The notes under the pieces were generated by a model. The model was not told where the DNA came from and searched no databases. It saw only the letters and a list, made by a program, of their open reading frames with translations. The position numbers and the translations under genes were made by a program. Shown one piece after another: positions 6,773-8,201 of a stretch of 8,201 nt of DNA. The stretch comes from Ruminococcus flavefaciens (GTDB lineage: Bacteria; Bacillota; Clostridia; Oscillospirales; Ruminococcaceae). The stretch spans positions 3,937 to 12,137 of the forward strand of contig DEDQ01000043.1 of the NCBI GenBank assembly GCA_002350065.1. The letters are read 5' to 3'. How positions within the stretch are numbered: the stretch's first letter is position 1; each line of letters begins with the position of its first letter.

Positions 6773-6814
6773 AGTAGAAGTAGAAGTAGAAGTTGAAGTA
6801 GAAGTTGAAGTAGA
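6773..6814. repeat. Hexamer tandem repeat AGTAGA x7
   Basis: Seven uninterrupted 6-bp units; units 4 and 6 read AGTTGA and the rest are exact. The purine-rich run continues as AGAGAG and AGGGGAG to about 6829. Simple tracts like this are prone to slippage. It is about 170 bp upstream of the rpoB promoter. Confidence 0.92.
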
Positions 6815-6819
6815 AGAGA

Positions 6820-6854
6820 GAGGGGAGAGGCGGCTCCGCCGCCCGCGCCCCCTC
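6820..6854. repeat. Very GC-rich nested hairpin
   Basis: Outer arms GAGGGG (6820-6825) and CCCCTC (6849-6854) enclose inner arms GGCGGC (6829-6834) and GCCGCC (6838-6843) with a TCC loop. It directly follows the AGTAGA tract. No T-tract follows on either strand, so it is a structural repeat and not an intrinsic terminator. Confidence 0.75.
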
Positions 6855-6880
6855 GTAAGACAGCATCAGACAAAGTGATA

Positions 6881-6913
6881 CAAAAAAGCCGGACTTTCAT
6901 GTGAAAATCCGGC
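6881..6913 (-). terminator. Minus-strand intrinsic terminator with no protein gene before it
   Basis: Read on the minus strand, arms GCCGGATTTTCA and TGAAAGTCCGGC form a 12-bp imperfect stem (6888-6913, one mismatch) followed at once by TTTTTT. On the plus strand the hairpin lacks a T-tract, so it is one-way. The only transcription it can stop comes from the minus promoter at 7014-7043. Confidence 0.85.
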
Positions 6914-6927
6914 AACAATGCTGATAT

Positions 6928-6960
6928 TTACCGGAATGACTTGACAGCCTTGCCGGAAAG
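6928..6960. repeat. Direct repeats flanking the rpoB -35 element
   Basis: TTACCGGAATG (6928-6938) and TTGCCGGAAAG (6950-6960) agree at 9 of 11 positions and are 22 bp apart, about two helical turns. The -35 (6941-6946) lies between them and the second covers part of the spacer. This is a plausible binding site for a regulator; none is identified. Confidence 0.45.
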
Positions 6961-6969
6961 TGGTATAAT
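6941..6969 (+). promoter_or_regulatory. Consensus sigma-A promoter of rpoB
   Basis: TTGACA (6941-6946), 17-bp spacer, TATAAT (6964-6969), with TGG before the -10: a full-consensus extended promoter. A second TATAAT follows at 6972-6977. Transcription should start near 6976, giving a leader of about 168 nt before the rpoB ATG. No L7/L12 gene precedes rpoB here, so this promoter probably drives it alone. Confidence 0.93.
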
Positions 6970-7013
6970 CGTATAATGTATCAGTATGGAAAAGTATCGC
7001 TATTCCGCAACAT

Positions 7014-7043
7014 ATTATAGCATATCTGCAAGGCTCTTGTCAA
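7014..7043 (-). promoter_or_regulatory. Consensus sigma-A promoter opposing rpoB
   Basis: On the minus strand, TTGACA (7038-7043) and TATAAT (7014-7019) are 18 bp apart with TGC before the -10 (extended form). It faces the rpoB promoter; predicted start sites are about 7007 (minus) and 6976 (plus). It would produce the candidate small RNA at 6881-7007. No protein gene lies downstream before the terminator. Confidence 0.82.
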
Positions 7044-7128
7044 TAGCTTTTGCAAAATTTTTTCCGAAAAAGGATACGCATACGCTAATAAATCTGTCAG
7101 TCCGCTTCAGGACAGGCAATGAAATAAT

Positions 7129-7135
7129 AAGGAGG
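7129..7135 (+). promoter_or_regulatory. rpoB ribosome binding site
   Basis: AAGGAGG stands 8 nt before ATG 7144. The eight spacer bases (TTCCGCCT) can partly pair back on it (AGG with CCT, plus an inner G-C), giving a weak hairpin that may slightly shield the site. Confidence 0.85.
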
Positions 7136-7143
7136 TTCCGCCT

Positions 7144-8201
7144 ATGGTGAATGTTACACCTAAGCAGCTGGGAAAAAATGTCAGAATGAGCTTCGGTAAG
7201 ATTACCGAGCCTCTTGAAATGCCGAACCTTATCGAGGTGCAGAAAAACTCGTATAAGTGGTTCAGGGAAGAGGGTCTGAGAGAGGTCTTCCGCGATATGA
7301 CCGCTATCACAGACTACAACGGCAACCTCGTCCTCAATTTCAAGGACTACCGCTTCGATGATACTCCGAAATACACTCTTGCCGAGTGCAAATCGAGAGG
7401 CGCTACGTATCAGGTAGCTATGCGCGCTACTGCCACTCTCTGCAATAAAGAGACAGGCGCAGTCAGCGAGAGCGAGATCTACATGGGCGATTTCCCGCTC
7501 ATGACAGACAGCGGAACCTTCGTTATCAACGGCGCTGAGCGTGTTATCGTATCTCAGCTCGTTCGTTCTCCCGGCGTTTACTACGCCTTCGAGAAGGATA
7601 AGACAGGTAAGGACCTCTTCAACACCACTGTTATCCCTAACCGCGGTGCTTGGCTCGAGTACGAAATGGACTCAAACGATATCGTTTACGTCCGTATCGA
7701 CAAGAACAGAAAGATCCCGATAACCACATTTATCCGTGCTCTCGGTGTAGGCTCCGATGAGGAGATATACGAGCTCTTCGGCGAGGACGACCGCCTCAAG
7801 CAGACTATCCTCCAGAAGGACCAGACAAAGAACAACTCTGACGCTCTTATCGACGTATACAAAAAGCTCCGTCCCGGCGAGCCTCCTACGGTAGAGAGCG
7901 CAGTTACACACCTCAACAACCTCTTCTTCGACGCAAAGAGATACGACCTCTGCCGCTTCGGAAGATACAAGTACAACAAGAAGCTCGGCATCGCTTCACG
8001 TCTTGCAGGTCATACCCTCTCCGAGCCCGTTATCAACCCCATGACAGGCGAGATAATGGCTGAAGCAGGCGAGACCGTAAGCTACGACAAGGCTTGCGAG
8101 ATAGAGCAGGCAGGCGTATACCACGCTTTCGTAACTGTTGAGGCTAAGGAGTACTTCACCAACGACCGCGGCGAAACTCAGATACGCTTCGTTGAGAAGA
8201 A
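7144..8201 (+). CDS. rpoB: RNA polymerase beta subunit, N-terminal part (3' truncated by window)
   Basis: The frame stays open from ATG 7144 to the window end: 352 codons and 2 bases of a gene normally about 1,200 codons. RpoB beta subunit joins alpha, beta-prime and omega to form core RNA polymerase and forms much of the catalytic cleft. Visible marks are EMPNLIEVQKNSYKWF (residues 25-40) and MGDFPLMTDSGTFVINGAER (114-133) followed by VIVSQLVRSPGVYY (134-147), the near-invariant lobe segment that includes the minor N-terminal rifampicin-resistance region. The main rifampicin cluster lies beyond the window. Codon use favours C-ending codons as in a highly expressed gene. The gene has its own consensus promoter at 6941-6969 and is normally followed by rpoC, outside this window. 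Confidence 0.97.
   Translation, partial: MVNVTPKQLGKNVRMSFGKITEPLEMPNLIEVQKNSYKWFREEGLREVFRDMTAITDYNGNLVLNFKDYRFDDTPKYTLAECKSRGATYQVAMRATATLCNKETGAVSESEIYMGDFPLMTDSGTFVINGAERVIVSQLVRSPGVYYAFEKDKTGKDLFNTTVIPNRGAWLEYEMDSNDIVYVRIDKNRKIPITTFIRALGVGSDEEIYELFGEDDRLKQTILQKDQTKNNSDALIDVYKKLRPGEPPTVESAVTHLNNLFFDAKRYDLCRFGRYKYNKKLGIASRLAGHTLSEPVINPMTGEIMAEAGETVSYDKACEIEQAGVYHAFVTVEAKEYFTNDRGETQIRFVEK

Larger units (their letters stand above)
6475..6880. other. Structured non-coding region between operon promoter and rpoB control region
   Basis: About 400 bp with no frame that has both a ribosome binding site and protein-like composition. It is dense in A/T runs broken by CCG/CGG words and has many hairpins. 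These include CCCGGAA (6609-6615) / TTCCGGG (6632-6638), the twin hairpins at 6646-6682, the 14-bp inverted pair at 6495/6733, the AGTAGA tract and the GC hairpin at 6820-6854. No promoter of good quality was found inside it on either strand. It may be remnants of interspersed repeat elements or an unannotated structured RNA. Confidence 0.6.
6881..7007 (-). ncRNA. Candidate small RNA antisense to the rpoB promoter and leader start
   Basis: The unit is defined by a consensus minus-strand promoter (7014-7043, predicted start near 7007) and a minus-strand intrinsic terminator (6881-6913), giving a transcript of about 125 nt. No ribosome binding site or meaningful frame lies in it; the only ATG sits within the terminator stem. 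It runs across the whole rpoB promoter in the opposite direction. Its first roughly 30 nt are complementary to the predicted 5' end of the rpoB mRNA (6976-7007). It matches no RNA family I recognise. It could be a trans-acting sRNA, or its transcription could interfere with the rpoB promoter. Confidence 0.62.

Noticed and set aside
6773..6814. Possible CRISPR array
   Set aside because: The unit is only 6 bp with no spacers; it is a simple tandem repeat. The AATTGAG heptamers at 3881-3908 fail for the same reason.
7107..7310. 67-codon minus-strand frame that might use the minus promoter at 7014-7043
   Set aside because: It lies upstream of that promoter, not downstream, and overlaps the start of rpoB in antisense.

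Overview
The window looks like a chromosomal segment from a Clostridia-type Firmicute, most likely a Ruminococcus or close Oscillospiraceae relative. The evidence is a SCIFF-peptide radical SAM maturase (a near-universal Clostridia marker), AGGAGG-type ribosome binding sites, consensus sigma-A promoters, and a Ruminococcus-like RpoB N-terminus. The genus is inferred from memory of family sequences, not from a search.

Layout. (1) 1-2413, plus strand: the 3' part of a SCIFF maturase gene (scfB), then 26 bp later a five-TM LTA-synthase/sulfatase-like membrane enzyme. A strong hairpin terminator follows, which also serves the convergent operon. (2) 2394-6474, minus strand: an operon read right to left from a good sigma-A promoter at 6446-6474. 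It runs through an uncharacterised four-TM protein (TTG start), comM/yifB Mg-chelatase-like ATPase (TTG start), a 118-bp imperfect inverted element built of heptamer repeats, rodA/ftsW-type SEDS glycosyltransferase, and a small two-TM protein with a GIIGGADKPT motif. The stop codon of the small protein lies inside the loop of the shared terminator. (3) 6475-6930: about 450 bp without a credible gene, full of hairpins, a 14-bp inverted repeat pair, a 6-bp tandem repeat tract and a very GC-rich hairpin. (4) 6881-7143: the rpoB control region. It has a perfect TTGACA-17-TATAAT promoter for rpoB on the plus strand. Facing it about 45 bp away is an equally perfect TTGACA-18-TATAAT promoter on the minus strand, with an intrinsic minus-strand terminator about 125 nt downstream. 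(5) 7144-8201, plus strand: the first 352 codons of rpoB, running off the window.

The window mixes housekeeping functions: RNA polymerase beta, peptidoglycan polymerisation, DNA branch migration in transformation, and RiPP maturation. The most interesting unexplained structure is the face-to-face promoter pair upstream of rpoB. It predicts a short non-coding RNA, about 125 nt, that crosses the rpoB promoter and is antisense to the first roughly 30 nt of the rpoB leader. No mobile-element protein, CRISPR array, tRNA or rRNA was seen.
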